A stretch of DNA of 6,051 nucleotides from positions 1 through 6,051 of the forward strand of contig SLQM01000024.1 of NCBI GenBank assembly GCA_007131435.1. The letters are read 5' to 3'. Made by a program: the position numbers and the translations under genes. This stretch comes from Syntrophomonadaceae bacterium (GTDB lineage: Bacteria > Bacillota > Dethiobacteria > DTU022). Each line of letters opens with the position of its first letter. The first letter of the stretch is position 1. A model generated the notes under the pieces. That model did no database searches, was not told the DNA's origin, and saw only the letters and a list, made by a program, of their open reading frames with translations. Below are positions 1 to 5,779 of this stretch, in pieces.

Positions 1-2
1 AC

Positions 3-689
3 TCAATGCTGCCCTTTGTGTGCCTTGTAGTTGTTTTCACCGGCTCGGCATTTCTAAACTACAGCATGCCGCGCCCTGCTCTTGGCGCCTTTGCTTTCCT
101 GCTGCTGTTTTTTGCAGCGATTGCCCTGCTTTACTACAGGGCAGGCGGCAAACCTGTCCCAGGTTCAGTTGTGCAGGGTTCTGAAGTGGTTGTGACCGGA
201 AATAATAGCAGCAACGGGGTTAGTAAGTTAGAGAGAAGCCTGCTGGTTTTAAAAACAAAAGCAGGCAAAGTTGCCGCTTTTGTAAACCGCGCCGCCTCAT
301 TTTCGCGCAGCATTGCCAATCGCTGGGAGCGTTTCAGTCTTATTGCCATATCAACAGCGGTATGGATAGCATACCCGCTTAAAGTCTACCTGGTTGCCAG
401 GATGCTTGGACTGGAGATAGGCTTTTTCCCGGTTGCAATTATAACCTTCACAGCTTACATGGTCAGTATGGTACCGCTGTTGCCTGGCGGGCTTGGTTCG
501 TTTGAAGCGACAATGGCTTTCATGTTTTCGTTAAACGGGCTCACTCCGGCGGAAGGGCTTACAGTGGCCCTGCTCTCACGTCTAGTAACTTACTGGTTTC
601 CTTTGCTGCTTTCCGCCCTGGCCGCAGCATACCTGGCTTATATCAGGGAAACCAACTTAAAAGCTGATCCGGGCAGAATTGCCTGCTGA
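3..689 (+). CDS. Flippase-like / lysylphosphatidylglycerol synthase-type membrane protein (YbhN/UPF0104 family), 5'-partial
   Basis: The reading frame is open to the left edge, so the ATG at position 6 is probably internal. Family members usually have about 300 or more residues, and only about 228 are seen here. Counting from that ATG, hydrophobic segments lie near residues 3-17, 25-43, 111-131, 140-157, 168-190 and 193-213. The most telling motif is PGGLGSFE at residues 160-167, followed by a hydrophobic helix ending in LVTYWFPLLL; this is the hallmark C-terminal pattern of the UPF0104 family. A polar, Ser/Asn/Gly-rich loop (about residues 46-105) separates the two membrane halves and is probably cytoplasmic. 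Some relatives move or modify membrane lipids (MprF) or glycans (AglD), but the substrate cannot be told from this fragment. It lies 45 nt upstream of the first methyltransferase-like gene and is probably co-transcribed with it. Family assignment is fairly sure; function is not. Confidence 0.8.
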   Translation, partial: SMLPFVCLVVVFTGSAFLNYSMPRPALGAFAFLLLFFAAIALLYYRAGGKPVPGSVVQGSEVVVTGNNSSNGVSKLERSLLVLKTKAGKVAAFVNRAASFSRSIANRWERFSLIAISTAVWIAYPLKVYLVARMLGLEIGFFPVAIITFTAYMVSMVPLLPGGLGSFEATMAFMFSLNGLTPAEGLTVALLSRLVTYWFPLLLSALAAAYLAYIRETNLKADPGRIAC

Positions 690-734
690 GGAAGAAGCGC
701 CCGGAGCGGTTTGTGATTTTGAAAGGAGTTTAAA

Positions 735-1448
735 ATGAATAATACCCAGCATGAATCCAGAACGGTTTGTTGTTTTCCCGCAACAGAAGTTCAGAACAAG
801 AAAACTACTGAAAAATCGCCTTTTTTCAGCTTATCGCAGCTTTTTGAAAGGCTGGCTGTGCGGTTTACCGCTGTTGCCAGGATCTATTTTAATATTTTCT
901 ATAAAAGTATGCTGGCCAAGGAAGTCGCATTGGCTGGTTTAAAGCCCGGCGCTAAGATATTACATATCGGGGGCGGGGCATACCCCTTTACTGCATTATA
1001 CCTGGCCAGGCACGGTTTCCGGGTGGATGCCTGTGATTGTAACAGCACTGCGGTGGAAATATCTAAAAACCTGGTGAAAAAGAACGGATTTGAAGATTTG
1101 ATCACCATTGTCCATGAAAATGGTTGCAGGGTCGATTGCTCGGGCTATGATGCCGTTTGGGTGTCTTTAAATATTTGCCCCAAGGAAAGAGTTTTGGAAC
1201 AATCATGGGAATCTCTCGGGCAGGGAGGCCTCCTGGTTTACCGCAAGCTTCCCGCCTGGCTCGCAATGTTCGGTAAAAGAGATGTTGATTATGGCGGGGA
1301 TGAGGCTGCCGGTATCAAAAAAGACCTCTCAGGGCTGGGGGCCGAAAGCGTGGTTCTTGAGAAAACGAGTGCGGAAGCGACAGGAGCTGTACGGCCGCCA
1401 GCTGCAGCCTGCAAGGAATACGTGGAAAAGATCAGGGCCATTAACTAG
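735..1448 (+). CDS. SAM-binding Rossmann-fold protein, methyltransferase- or nicotianamine-synthase-like (paralog 1)
   Basis: This is a predicted soluble protein of 237 residues. The start is fixed by AAAGGAG at 722-728, six bases before the ATG. Residues 1-48 are an extension absent from the next gene's product. The core begins near residue 50 and shows a SAM-type nucleotide site: ILHIGGGAYPFTA (75-87, motif I), an acidic residue D101 at the end of strand 2, and a helix with AVEISKN. The proline and threonine after the glycines recall the GSGPLPLT-type loop of nicotianamine synthases, whereas ordinary methyltransferases usually have another glycine there. Downstream come PKE (149-151) and an Arg after a hydrophobic strand (R170), both shared with the neighbour. 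There are eight cysteines in all (12, 13, 100, 102, 131, 135, 148 and one near the C-terminus). The fold is likely, but the reaction is unknown: methyl transfer and aminobutyl transfer from SAM are both possible. It sits in the operon leading to feoAB. Confidence 0.7.
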   Translation: MNNTQHESRTVCCFPATEVQNKKTTEKSPFFSLSQLFERLAVRFTAVARIYFNIFYKSMLAKEVALAGLKPGAKILHIGGGAYPFTALYLARHGFRVDACDCNSTAVEISKNLVKKNGFEDLITIVHENGCRVDCSGYDAVWVSLNICPKERVLEQSWESLGQGGLLVYRKLPAWLAMFGKRDVDYGGDEAAGIKKDLSGLGAESVVLEKTSAEATGAVRPPAAACKEYVEKIRAIN

Positions 1449-1493
1449 GTTAAAATTTACTTTACCCGCTGGTCGATTCGGAGGGAGAACAGT

Positions 1494-2060
1494 ATGAAAA
1501 TAATACCCAGGGTTGTTGCTTTCCTGGAAAAAAAGGTAGCAGGTAACAGAACCGCTGTTTCCCTGTATGCTAATTTTTACCGGGAAGTGGTCAATAATGA
1601 AATCAAGCTGGCTGCGATCAGTGAAAGAGACCGGGTATTGAATATTGGTTGCGGGGGCATACCTTTTACGGCAATTTTAATTGCCAGGCTGACCGGCGCC
1701 CGCGTGTGGGCGATTGACTGCGACAAGCAAGCAGTTGAAGTTGCCCGCCGCTGTGTGGCGGCGCAGCAGCTGGAAAACCTGGTGACAGTAGTTCACCTTG
1801 ATGGTACTGATATTATTCCATTTGATTTTGATGTTGCCCTGGTCGCTTTGCAGGCCAGGCCCAAGGAAGCTATACTTGAGAACCTTTTGCAGAGTAGTGA
1901 TTCAAAGGCCCGCCTGGTGTTTCGCCGTCCCCGTCGTGAGATGGCTCACCAGTATGACTTGCTACCCACTGCGCCGCTTTTTTGCGACTCGATCGGGCAG
2001 GATAAAACAACATTTGACTGTTCTGTGCTTTATGCTAATTTAAGCAGCTGCCAGGCCTGA
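1494..2060 (+). CDS. SAM-binding Rossmann-fold protein, methyltransferase- or nicotianamine-synthase-like (paralog 2)
   Basis: This 188-residue protein is a shorter paralog of the gene just upstream. The start is supported by GGAGGG at 1480-1485. Shared landmarks are an FY pair before the core (28-29), VLNIGCGGIPFTA (48-60, motif I with the same PFTA ending), ARVWAIDCD (69-77, with D75 as the expected ribose-binding acid), AVEVAR, a TVVH strand (98-101), PKE (123-125) and an FRRPR end (143-147). It lacks the N-terminal extension of paralog 1 and has a different C-terminus. Known nicotianamine synthases and CntL are longer (roughly 260-330 residues), so this could be a minimal or catalytically altered version, or a partner subunit in a heterodimer. 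It lies 45 nt after paralog 1 and 40 nt before feoA, with no promoter or terminator visible, which argues for co-expression with iron transport. The exact reaction and substrate cannot be read from the sequence. Confidence 0.7.
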   Translation: MKIIPRVVAFLEKKVAGNRTAVSLYANFYREVVNNEIKLAAISERDRVLNIGCGGIPFTAILIARLTGARVWAIDCDKQAVEVARRCVAAQQLENLVTVVHLDGTDIIPFDFDVALVALQARPKEAILENLLQSSDSKARLVFRRPRREMAHQYDLLPTAPLFCDSIGQDKTTFDCSVLYANLSSCQA

Positions 2061-2100
2061 AAGTAGTTATTGCAGGATACTGATCCGGGGGTGAAAACAT

Positions 2101-2358
2101 ATGTCGCTCTGTCAAGAAAAAGAATTAAACTTGAACATTCAAAGTGCAAAACTTAGCTCCCTGGGGCCCGGGAGCAGCGCAATGGTAGTCAGCATACCTG
2201 AACATCCGCTGCTCTATTCACTGGGGTTGCGGCCAGGTAAAATTATCCAATGCTGTGGGTGTCAGCTCTTCGGGGGGCCGTTGATGATTAAAACGGGAGA
2301 TCGCCAGGTAGCTTTAAGTAAAATAATTGCAGAAAAGATTATCGTGGATATAATCTAA
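2101..2358 (+). CDS. feoA: FeoA, ferrous iron transport accessory protein
   Basis: This small 85-residue cytoplasmic protein has the SH3-like FeoA pattern: a leading LSSLGPG (18-24) with a hydrophobic strand after it, then YSLGLRPGK (39-47), a GGP turn (58-60), and a closing strand AEKIIVDII (77-85). FeoA is thought to bind or regulate the FeoB transporter. The ATG is preceded by GGGGGTGA at 2087-2094. feoB begins 10 nt after the stop, and its ribosome binding site overlaps the feoA stop codon, so the two are probably translationally coupled. One odd point is a cysteine cluster, C51-C52-G-C54, in the strand before the GGP turn, where FeoA proteins usually have ordinary strand residues. The length is normal for the family, and the assignment is strengthened by the adjacent feoB. 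Confidence 0.9.
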   Translation: MSLCQEKELNLNIQSAKLSSLGPGSSAMVVSIPEHPLLYSLGLRPGKIIQCCGCQLFGGPLMIKTGDRQVALSKIIAEKIIVDII

Positions 2359-2368
2359 AGGTGAAATA

Positions 2369-4159
2369 ATGGAGAAAACTGTATTATTAATGGGCGCCCC
2401 GAACGTGGGTAAAAGCGCCCTTTTTAACCGCCTGACCGGCCTGAACGTGAGGGTTGCCAATTATACCGGTACCACGGTAGACTATGCCAGCGGTGTGATC
2501 AGGCTTGGGGATGAGCATGTAAACCTCATAGATGTTCCCGGCACATACTCGCTTTGTGCAACCTGTGAAGCTGAAGAAGTGGCCGTGGAAATGGTTTGTG
2601 GTAAAAGCGGCGATAGCTGCAGCCGAAAGCCCTCGCCAGCCTGCTGTGGAAAACAAGAGGCTGCTGTTTCTATGGGCACGGGCCAGCCGGAACTGATAGT
2701 TTATGTTCTCGATGCCGGAAACTTCGAAGGCGGCCTCTACCTGCTCCTGCAACTGCTTGAACTAAAGATCCCCATGCTGGTTGCCCTGAACAGGGGTGAC
2801 CTGGCCCTGGAAAAAGGTTATATTGTTGATATTAAAGCGCTTACAGATACTCTTGGTATACCCGTCATCCCAACTATTGCCCTCAGCGGCAAGGGAGTTG
2901 CAGAACTCAAAACACGGATCTTTGATCTGTTAAACTCCCGAACAGGCGCTGCCGTCAATGAAAGGAAAAACGTTTCTGCAACCTGGGATAACGTTGAAAT
3001 GCTTACTGAAAAAGTTTTACGAAAAACGGGGGCAGGCAATAACAGCAGCCGTGACAAGTGGGATCGACGGTTGACAAATCCCTGGCCGGGCTTGTTGCTG
3101 GCTGTATTGATTTTAATCCTAGTTTTTGCCGGCATCGTGGGAATCGGTATGGGCCTGCGCCAGTTTATCCTGCTGCCCCTGTTCAGGGGTTTAATATTTC
3201 CCCCACTGATTGATTTCATTTCCTGGTTAATACCGGCCGGAACAATTCAGGATATTTTTATCGGGGAGTACGGTTTCCTGATTAAAGGGCTGGAATGGCC
3301 TTTTACACTGGTACTTCCTTATGTATTATCGTTCTATTTTATCTTAAGCCTCGTTGAAGACAGCGGTTACATGCCCCGCCTGGCGATATTACTGGACGGC
3401 CTGTTTAAAAGATTGGGGCTGCCGGGAACCAGCATTATACCTTTCATGCTGGGCTATGGCTGTGGCATCCCGGCTATTATGGCTACCAGGGCGCTTGGTT
3501 CTCAAAAAGAGCGGCTAATGGTTACTATTTTAATCTGCCTGGCGGTACCCTGCATCTCCCAGACGGGAGCGTTTATTTCTCTCCTGGCGGCCCGTTCGGT
3601 GGCGGTGATGATTGCCCTGTTTGTCCTCAGCTGGCTGGTGATGATTGTAGCCGGCCTGTTTTTAAATCGCTATTTAGAGGGATCCAGGGCCGAGACCCTG
3701 TTGGAAATTCCCGACCTGCTTTTACCGCGCATCGATGTTGTGGCCAAGAAGTTATGGTTGAGGTTGAAACTTTATGTTACAGATGGTGCTTTACCGATGA
3801 TTGCAGCCGTGGCAGGAGCTTCTGTGCTTTACGAAACTGGTTTGATGGCTGCATTTGGCAGGGCTATAAGTCCGCTTGTTACCCTCTGGCTCAGGCTGCC
3901 TGAGGAGGCTGCGGCGCCCCTGATCCTCGGTATTCTGCGCCGTGAACTATCTGTGCTGCCCCTGCTTGATCTTGAACTTACAACACTTCAGCTATTTACC
4001 GGGGCGGTAGTAGGCCTTTTCTACGTGCCCTGCATTGCCATTGTAGCAACCGTAGCCCGTGAATTCAAAGTAGCTTTCGCCGTAGCGATTCTCCTGCTTA
4101 CTACTTTTATCGCTTTTTTCTTCGGAGGTTTGATTGCCCGCCTAGATATCTTCTTCTAA
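2369..4159 (+). CDS. feoB: FeoB, ferrous iron transporter with N-terminal G domain and a cysteine-rich insertion
   Basis: This is an inner-membrane ferrous iron permease of 596 residues (E. coli FeoB has over 770). The start is set by AAAGGTGA at 2357-2364. The G domain shows G1 GAPNVGKS (9-16), switch I NYTGTTV (31-37, with T33 where proline is usual), G3 DVPG (55-58), G4 NRGD (141-144) and G5-like SGKG (173-176). Between G3 and G4 there is extra sequence with cysteines at 63, 66, 77, 84, 92 and 93. The GDI/linker region (about 181-232) is short. The membrane part starts near 240 and keeps EDSGYMPR (330-337), GYGCGIPAIMATR (362-374), ILRRE (522-526) and VPCIAIVAT (from 553). The second half of the first gate reads PCISQTGAF (394-402) in place of the CSARLP/CGARLA type, so this is a variant subfamily. 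It is the last gene of the operon and converges with the next gene. The family call is very secure; metal specificity is inferred. Confidence 0.95.
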   Translation: MEKTVLLMGAPNVGKSALFNRLTGLNVRVANYTGTTVDYASGVIRLGDEHVNLIDVPGTYSLCATCEAEEVAVEMVCGKSGDSCSRKPSPACCGKQEAAVSMGTGQPELIVYVLDAGNFEGGLYLLLQLLELKIPMLVALNRGDLALEKGYIVDIKALTDTLGIPVIPTIALSGKGVAELKTRIFDLLNSRTGAAVNERKNVSATWDNVEMLTEKVLRKTGAGNNSSRDKWDRRLTNPWPGLLLAVLILILVFAGIVGIGMGLRQFILLPLFRGLIFPPLIDFISWLIPAGTIQDIFIGEYGFLIKGLEWPFTLVLPYVLSFYFILSLVEDSGYMPRLAILLDGLFKRLGLPGTSIIPFMLGYGCGIPAIMATRALGSQKERLMVTILICLAVPCISQTGAFISLLAARSVAVMIALFVLSWLVMIVAGLFLNRYLEGSRAETLLEIPDLLLPRIDVVAKKLWLRLKLYVTDGALPMIAAVAGASVLYETGLMAAFGRAISPLVTLWLRLPEEAAAPLILGILRRELSVLPLLDLELTTLQLFTGAVVGLFYVPCIAIVATVAREFKVAFAVAILLLTTFIAFFFGGLIARLDIFF

Positions 4160-4161
4160 GG

Positions 4162-5331
4162 TTATAAGCTATTTACTGCACGCTTAAGCTTTTCAAGGGC
4201 CCTGGCAACAAGAGCGCGCGGGCATCCGAGGTTCATCCTGACAAACCCTTCCCCGCCTTCGCCAAAAATGTAGCCCTGGTTTAAGCCCAGCCCTGCTTCC
4301 TTTAACATAAAGTTTTTAAGTCCTTCCGGTGAGAAGCCGAGCTGCCGGCAGTCTATCCAGGCCAGGTATGAGGCCTGCGCCCTGATGATTCCAAGTTTTG
4401 GGATCTCCTTTTCTATAAATTCTTCTACGAAGCGATGGGTTTCTTCCAGGTAAGCAAGCAGCTGATCCAGCCATTCCTCTCCATATTTATAAGCAGCCTC
4501 GGATGCGGCGATGGCAAAAAGGTTGGGGCGGGCAATGGCAGCCTTCTCCAGCGCAGTTCTGTAAGCCGCGGCCAGGTCGGGATTGGGGGTTATGACATAG
4601 GAAGCCTGCAGCCCTGCCAGGTTAAAGGTTTTACTTGGTGCGACTGTGGTGATCGAATTCATGGCCAGTTCTTCGGAAAGAGAAGCAAAAGGCCAATGCT
4701 TTTGCCTGTAAAGAACCAGGTCTGCGTGGATTTCATCGGATATCACCAGCAGGTCGTTCTTCAGGCAGATATCACCGAGCTGTAATAGATCTTCTCTGCT
4801 CCAGAGGATGCCACCCGGGTTGTGGGGGCTGCATAGGATCAGCATCCTGGCCTGGGGCGCCTTCTTTTCGAGGTCATCAAAATCCATGGAATAGTGGCCG
4901 TTTTCAAGCTTCAGCGGGTTGTTTAATATATGGCATCCGGCAGTGGTGATGGCGCCAAAAAATGGATAATAAACCGGTGTTTGAACTATCACCTGGTCCC
5001 CGGGCCGGGTAAATGTTTGGACCAGGAGGTGGATAGCTGGTACGATACCGGGGCAGAACTGCAGCCATTCTGTTTTTACCGGCCAGTCGTGGCGGCGCTC
5101 CATCCAGCCGGCAGCAGCTTCATAAAAGGATCTGCTTTCTTCGGCGTAACCATATACGCCGTGTTCGGCTCTTTCTTTTACCGCTTCTATTACAGGTGCC
5201 GGTGCCTGAAAATCCATATCAGCAACCCACATGGGCAGAACATCATCAGCATCCAGGTATTTTTCACAGAAATCCCACTTCAGGCTGCCGGTATTACAGC
5301 GATCGATTGCCTTGTCAAAGTTATATTTCAT
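4162..5331 (-). CDS. patB: MalY/PatB-family PLP-dependent C-S beta-lyase / aminotransferase
   Basis: This complete fold-type I PLP enzyme of 389 residues has the normal length for the MalY/PatB family. Family members cleave cystathionine or cysteine S-conjugates to a thiol or homocysteine, pyruvate and ammonia, and some act as aminotransferases. Visible motifs are PMWVADMDF (33-41), PVYYPFF (119-125), CSPHNPGG (167-174, with N171 contacting the cofactor), SDEIHADLV (198-206, with D199 pairing the pyridine nitrogen and His in place of the aminotransferase Tyr, typical of MalY/PatB), APSKTFNLAG (231-240, with K234 as the Schiff-base lysine) and FVRMN near the end (R365, carboxylate binding). 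The start is supported by a minus-strand AAGGGGGC about seven bases upstream and a promoter farther up. The gene faces feoB, with two bases between the stops and no visible terminator. The exact substrate is unknown; a cystathionine beta-lyase role is the best guess. Confidence 0.9.
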   Translation of the reverse strand: MKYNFDKAIDRCNTGSLKWDFCEKYLDADDVLPMWVADMDFQAPAPVIEAVKERAEHGVYGYAEESRSFYEAAAGWMERRHDWPVKTEWLQFCPGIVPAIHLLVQTFTRPGDQVIVQTPVYYPFFGAITTAGCHILNNPLKLENGHYSMDFDDLEKKAPQARMLILCSPHNPGGILWSREDLLQLGDICLKNDLLVISDEIHADLVLYRQKHWPFASLSEELAMNSITTVAPSKTFNLAGLQASYVITPNPDLAAAYRTALEKAAIARPNLFAIAASEAAYKYGEEWLDQLLAYLEETHRFVEEFIEKEIPKLGIIRAQASYLAWIDCRQLGFSPEGLKNFMLKEAGLGLNQGYIFGEGGEGFVRMNLGCPRALVARALEKLKRAVNSL

Positions 5332-5365
5332 ACTTACGCCCCCTTAAGCTTTAAAACCTCATGTC

Positions 5366-5395
5366 ATTATAGATCCAAACCCTTGAATGGATCAA
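5366..5395 (-). promoter_or_regulatory. Sigma-A-type promoter for the patB-like gene
   Basis: On the minus strand a perfect -10 TATAAT (5366-5371) is preceded, with 18-nt spacing, by TTGATC (5390-5395), a fair match to TTGACA. The predicted start is near 5359, giving a leader of about 28 nt before the ATG at 5331. This agrees with the ribosome binding site at 5338-5347 (TTAAGGGGGC on the minus strand). Confidence 0.65.
5372..5393. promoter_or_regulatory. Candidate operator: inverted repeat in the patB promoter spacer
   Basis: GATCCA (5372-5377) and TGGATC (5388-5393) form a perfect 6-bp inverted repeat separated by 10 bases. It starts right next to the -10 hexamer and overlaps the -35, so a dimeric regulator bound here would block the promoter. 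The regulator is unknown, and a repeat this short could be chance. Confidence 0.35.
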
Positions 5396-5444
5396 TCAAC
5401 TATCGCAGCTTTGAAGTGGAATACAGCTATCAAAATCTATGATC

Positions 5445-5477
5445 TAAAAAAATGCCTGGTACCATGCTGCGCCAGGC
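5445..5477 (-). terminator. Rho-independent terminator-like hairpin on the minus strand
   Basis: On the minus strand GCCTGG (5477-5472) pairs with CCAGGC (5459-5454), and then come an A and seven T residues (5452-5446). This is the shape of an intrinsic terminator for leftward transcription. No annotated minus-strand gene lies just upstream, so it would end either a small RNA or a longer patB leader. The stem is only six perfect pairs, so confidence is modest. Confidence 0.4.
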
Positions 5478-5530
5478 CATAGAAAAATTCCAGCCGGAAC
5501 TGTGGAAATAATTCCTTGCTGGCACCATTT
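5445..5530 (-). ncRNA. Candidate small RNA or attenuator leader upstream of patB
   Basis: Reading leftwards, a weak promoter is possible at TTGGAA (5559-5564) with TATAAG (5534-5539, 19-nt spacing) or TCTATA (5537-5542, 16-nt spacing). It would be followed by a stem-loop pairing 5512-5522 with 5490-5499 (GCTGG/CCAGC and TTCC/GGAA around a 12-nt loop), then the terminator-like hairpin at 5445-5477. Together they would give a structured RNA of roughly 80-85 nt. The 5' end is a guess. The same structure could be an attenuator for a longer patB transcript. I recognise no known RNA family. Confidence 0.25.
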
Positions 5531-5567
5531 GACCTTATAGAATTTACCTGTTAACCTGTTCCAATAT

Positions 5568-5597
5568 TTGACTGATAATTCTGATCTATGATATTAT
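5568..5597 (+). promoter_or_regulatory. Sigma-A-type promoter for the symporter gene
   Basis: TTGACT (5568-5573) and TATTAT (5592-5597) are separated by 18 bases in an AT-rich stretch. Transcription would start near 5603-5605, leaving a leader of about 180 nt before the GTG start at 5785. Just upstream is a direct repeat of ACCTGTT (5546-5552 and 5554-5560), and CCAATA/TATTGG (5561-5566 and 5595-5600) flank the promoter as an inverted pair. Confidence 0.5.
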
Positions 5598-5599
5598 TG

Positions 5600-5610
5600 G
5601 TTCAGTGAAC
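5600..5610. promoter_or_regulatory. Candidate operator palindrome GTTCA-G-TGAAC at the symporter start point
   Basis: A perfect 5-1-5 palindrome sits immediately after the -10 hexamer, over the expected transcription start, which is a classic repressor position. The same half-sites recur at 5753-5767 with a 5-nt spacer. The binding protein is unknown. Confidence 0.35.
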
Positions 5611-5751
5611 TAGACGTATTAGTATTCGTAGCCCGGATGCTGATCAAAAAAACCACCAAATAAACAATATCTATTTAAAAATTAAATAATTTAAGCAGCT
5701 TATTGGTAGACCTATCTGCCTCACTTCCAAATGTACCTGCAAATGCATTTA

Positions 5752-5768
5752 CGTTCACAAAATGAACG
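5752..5768 (+). promoter_or_regulatory. Hairpin abutting the symporter ribosome binding site
   Basis: CGTTCA (5752-5757) and TGAACG (5763-5768) pair perfectly around the loop CAAAA. The 3' arm ends one base before the Shine-Dalgarno sequence at 5769. It may act as an mRNA stem-loop affecting ribosome access or stability, or as a second DNA site for the factor that might bind 5600-5610. Confidence 0.35.
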
Positions 5769-5779
5769 AAAGGAGGTGA
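5769..5779 (+). promoter_or_regulatory. Near-perfect Shine-Dalgarno site that decides a GTG start
   Basis: AAAGGAGGTGA lies five bases before GTG at 5785. An in-frame GTG at 5776 falls inside this site and would be too close to serve as the start, so 5785 is chosen. Confidence 0.85.

Noticed and set aside
735..2060. A complete staphylopine-type metallophore cluster
   Set aside because: Only the NAS-like component is suggested. No racemase, opine dehydrogenase or ABC importer genes are visible in this window.
2387..2752. A 121-residue open frame on the minus strand inside feoB
   Set aside because: It is the antisense shadow of the strongly supported FeoB G domain and has no domain pattern or ribosome binding site.
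4930..5442. A 170-residue plus-strand open frame opposite the patB-like gene
   Set aside because: It overlaps almost entirely a complete PLP enzyme with all catalytic motifs, and its own translation shows no family features.
5445..5477. TGGTACC followed by a hairpin and T-run on the minus strand, resembling the T-box antiterminator core
   Set aside because: Only seven bases match. The full AGGGTGGTACCGCG-type box, a stem I with specifier loop and enough leader length are missing.
5568..5600. GATAAT-like repeats near the symporter promoter, suggestive of a Fur box
   Set aside because: The repeats do not form the 7-1-7 inverted structure of a Fur site and mostly coincide with the AT-rich promoter itself.
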